DNA of 6,542 bases. Source: Candidatus Methanoperedens sp. Lineage in GTDB: Archaea; Halobacteriota; Methanosarcinia; Methanosarcinales; Methanoperedenaceae. This document shows, one piece after another, positions 4,900 to 6,542 of this stretch. The stretch lies in contig JAPZAN010000274.1 of assembly GCA_027460605.1 (NCBI GenBank), positions 1 through 6,542 on the forward strand, written 5' to 3'. A program made the translations under genes and the position numbers. The notes under the pieces were generated by a model. The model saw only the letters and a list, made by a program, of their open reading frames with translations, searched no databases and was not told the DNA's origin. How positions within the stretch are numbered: the first letter of the stretch is position 1; each line of letters starts with the position of its first letter.

Positions 4900-6406
4900 A
4901 CAGGCTCGCCTCTTTAAACCTCTTCACCACAAAATCCTTATCAAGCGATGCCAAAAAATGCCCCGCCCTTGGCCCCGACTTGAGCCCCAGAAGCGCCTGG
5001 TACACAGTCTCAAAAACCTTCTTCCCGTCAAGTCCAGCTTCTTCAGCCACCTTATACATATTATCGTGGATTTCCTGCCCAGTCATGCCCTGCTCAAGCT
5101 CATCAGCCAGTATAGCAAGCGCAAGCTTCTGCTCTTTCGTGAAACCCTTAACCTGCGGTGGAATCGTCTCCTGGACTTTAAATTTCACAAACTCGGGCGC
5201 ATATTTCATGAGCCAGTTCCTTGCATTGTTCGCTCTCTGCCTTATCGCAGCCACATCCGAGGTATCGTAATCCGTACGCTTCAAAACAGTAAGCAGGTAA
5301 TCAAAACCCCGATCATCTGCAATCTGCACAGCCGTCACCATGTGCCTGAAAGGAATCTTCGAAGGTTCTGTGCCTTCGGTCTTCGAAAGCTGGTACGCCC
5401 TTTTATCCCCTTCCACCTGGTCGTACTCATCAATAAGATTGAGGAAAGCAAGTCCGGGGTCAAATTCAATATGTTTTTCGGGTTTCTGCCTTATAATCAG
5501 GTAGCGCAGGACCTCAGGCGGGACTATCTCAAGCATTTCGTTTATCGATATCGCAAGACCCGTGGATGAATGCATGGCTCCTTTGCCTTTCAGCATTATC
5601 CACTCATACACTATCGGGTACGGCGGCTCGTAATCGTATATCTCGCGGGCAATTCTCTTCCCCGTATCATATGAACCGCCTGCTGTGGCATGGTCTTTAC
5701 CGAACGGCTCAACCGTGGTGCCGAATATCGGCCATCGTGCAGGCCAGTCAACGCGCCAGTTGAGTTTTCCGCCGCCTTTCATGGACACAGTGCCCTGTGA
5801 GCCGCATTTGCAGACATAATCGATTGTCTCTTTTTCAATGTCGAACCCTGTCACTTTTGTCGTGCTCAGGCGTCCGCATTCATTGCAGATGGGATTGAAC
5901 GGGCTCCAGTCCGGTTCGAGTTCACGCCCTGAAACTTCAGATAGGATTCGGGCTATGGCATCCCTGTTGAGCAGGGCTTTTTTTATCGCTTCAACGTATT
6001 TCCCCTCCCTGTAGAGTTCATCTGCCCTGTAAACCTGCGGCTTGATGCCCAGGGAATGCAGCGCCTCGATGAAAGGGAGAAGGAAATGTTCGGAATAACT
6101 TTTATGGTTTCCGCAGGGGCATGGGATTTCAGACAGCGGCTTTCCCACATGAGATTCGTAATCTTTTGAAAGGAAAGGATAGACTTTTCGAAGTGGATCA
6201 AGAGTATCCCCGATGTATATCAGGCGCACATCTGCGCCCTTGTCCGAAAGCGCCCTGTAAACCGCATCTGCCGTGACCACTTCTCTCATATTTCCAATGT
6301 GGATGGGCCCAGAAGGTGTGATACCTGAGGCTACGGTATGCTTTTTTCCCCGTGCAAGTACATTTTCTGCTATAACATCTGCCCAGTGTATTGTTTCGTC
6401 TGCCAT
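4898..6406 (-). CDS. lysS: Lysyl-tRNA synthetase, class I
   Basis: A 502-residue enzyme that attaches lysine to tRNA-Lys using ATP, in the cytoplasm. It is the class I form typical of most archaea and a few bacteria, unrelated to the class II LysRS. The Rossmann-fold signature GITPSGPIHIGN (28-39) holds the HIGH-type motif HIGN. Family blocks follow: RLIYIGDTLDPLRKV (61-75), a Cys-rich insertion with C174/C177 and C199/C201 that likely binds zinc, WRVDWPARW (217-225) and EPFGKDHATAGGSYDTGK (233-250). The KMSKS-type loop reads KGAMHSSTG (275-283) and lacks the usual lysines at its ends. The C-terminal 150-200 residues form the helical anticodon-binding part. Length is normal. GAGGTG (6419-6414) stands 7 bases before the ATG at 6406, fixing the start. 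The upstream region is repeat-rich, which suggests regulation. Confidence 0.97.
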   Translation of the reverse strand: MADETIHWADVIAENVLARGKKHTVASGITPSGPIHIGNMREVVTADAVYRALSDKGADVRLIYIGDTLDPLRKVYPFLSKDYESHVGKPLSEIPCPCGNHKSYSEHFLLPFIEALHSLGIKPQVYRADELYREGKYVEAIKKALLNRDAIARILSEVSGRELEPDWSPFNPICNECGRLSTTKVTGFDIEKETIDYVCKCGSQGTVSMKGGGKLNWRVDWPARWPIFGTTVEPFGKDHATAGGSYDTGKRIAREIYDYEPPYPIVYEWIMLKGKGAMHSSTGLAISINEMLEIVPPEVLRYLIIRQKPEKHIEFDPGLAFLNLIDEYDQVEGDKRAYQLSKTEGTEPSKIPFRHMVTAVQIADDRGFDYLLTVLKRTDYDTSDVAAIRQRANNARNWLMKYAPEFVKFKVQETIPPQVKGFTKEQKLALAILADELEQGMTGQEIHDNMYKVAEEAGLDGKKVFETVYQALLGLKSGPRAGHFLASLDKDFVVKRFKEASL

Positions 6407-6424
6407 AAACCGACACCTCGCTTT

Positions 6425-6461
6425 ATGCGGTGTTCAGGTATGCTTTGCATACCTGTCGCAT
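6425..6461. repeat. Nested inverted repeat in the lysS leader/promoter
   Basis: CAGGTATGC (6435-6443) and GCATACCTG (6447-6455) are perfect 9-base inverted arms around TTT. Outside them, ATGCG (6425-6429) and CGCAT (6457-6461) also pair, with an uneven internal loop (GTGTT against T). It lies 19 bases upstream of the lysS start codon and may be a hairpin in the leader RNA or a protein operator. Confidence 0.7.
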
Positions 6462-6473
6462 GATATTTATCAT
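6460..6473 (-). promoter_or_regulatory. Palindromic TATA box of lysS
   Basis: ATGATATTTATCAT is an inverted repeat of six-base arms around TT and reads as box A (GATAAATATC) toward lysS. A start about 26 bases on would be near 6441, inside the neighbouring inverted repeat, leaving a leader of about 35 bases. Being symmetric, it could also fire in the other direction. Confidence 0.5.
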
Positions 6474-6488
6474 ACCCCCTAAAATCGC

Positions 6489-6515
6489 ATAAGAGATATT
6501 AAAAGATACTCTTAT
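6489..6515. repeat. Inverted repeat upstream of the lysS promoter
   Basis: ATAAGAG (6489-6495) and CTCTTAT (6509-6515) are perfect seven-base arms with 13 A/T-rich bases between them. The position, 16 bases beyond the TATA box, suits a regulator binding site; it may instead belong to a gene beyond the right edge. Confidence 0.4.
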
Positions 6516-6542
6516 CGTTTGCCAGTTCAATTTTGCGAATAT

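Noticed and set aside
4958..5569. Plus-strand 203-codon frame opposite lysS
   Set aside because: The lysS frame has all class I LysRS motifs; the antisense frame is a by-product of its codon use.
1..6542. CRISPR array, insertion sequence or integrase
   Set aside because: No regularly spaced repeats, transposase or recombinase motifs were seen on either strand.

Overview
The window looks like the chromosome of a mesophilic archaeon, probably a methanogen or ANME relative (Methanosarcinales or Methanoperedens type). The lineage is inferred from overall look, not proven. The evidence for an archaeon is a class I lysyl-tRNA synthetase, an archaeal type A RNase P RNA with a box A element about 26 bases before its 5' end, GGTGA-type ribosome binding sites, A/T-rich TATA boxes before most units, and T-rich terminators without strong hairpins.

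Layout. Bases 1-410 hold the 3' end of a coiled-coil protein gene (COG1340-like). Bases 445-720 encode acylphosphatase, and its stop codon lies inside the promoter of the RNase P RNA gene (about 747-1071). A 240-base gap follows with a GC-rich, foldable segment in an otherwise A/T-rich spacer. Bases 1313-1974 carry a two-gene operon with a 4-base ATGA overlap: a small antitoxin-like protein and a TumE-type toxin homologue. A 174-base gap with possible gene debris leads to a 605-residue HD-domain phosphohydrolase of the SAMHD1/dNTPase type, which carries an extra C-terminal region ending in a likely winged helix. Next come a 34-residue single-span membrane peptide with its own strong promoter and ribosome binding site, a convergent 80-residue CxxC protein on the minus strand, a four-span membrane protein on the plus strand, and lysS on the minus strand. 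The region upstream of lysS contains three inverted repeats.

How the genes relate. The housekeeping genes (RNase P RNA, LysRS, acylphosphatase) are single units, not one pathway. The central block (toxin-antitoxin pair, HD-wHTH protein, membrane micropeptide) is the accessory-looking part. I see no direct evidence that these work together as one system. The best leads are the toxin-antitoxin operon, the HD-wHTH architecture, the unreported-size membrane peptide and the repeat-rich lysS control region. No CRISPR array, insertion sequence or tRNA gene was found.
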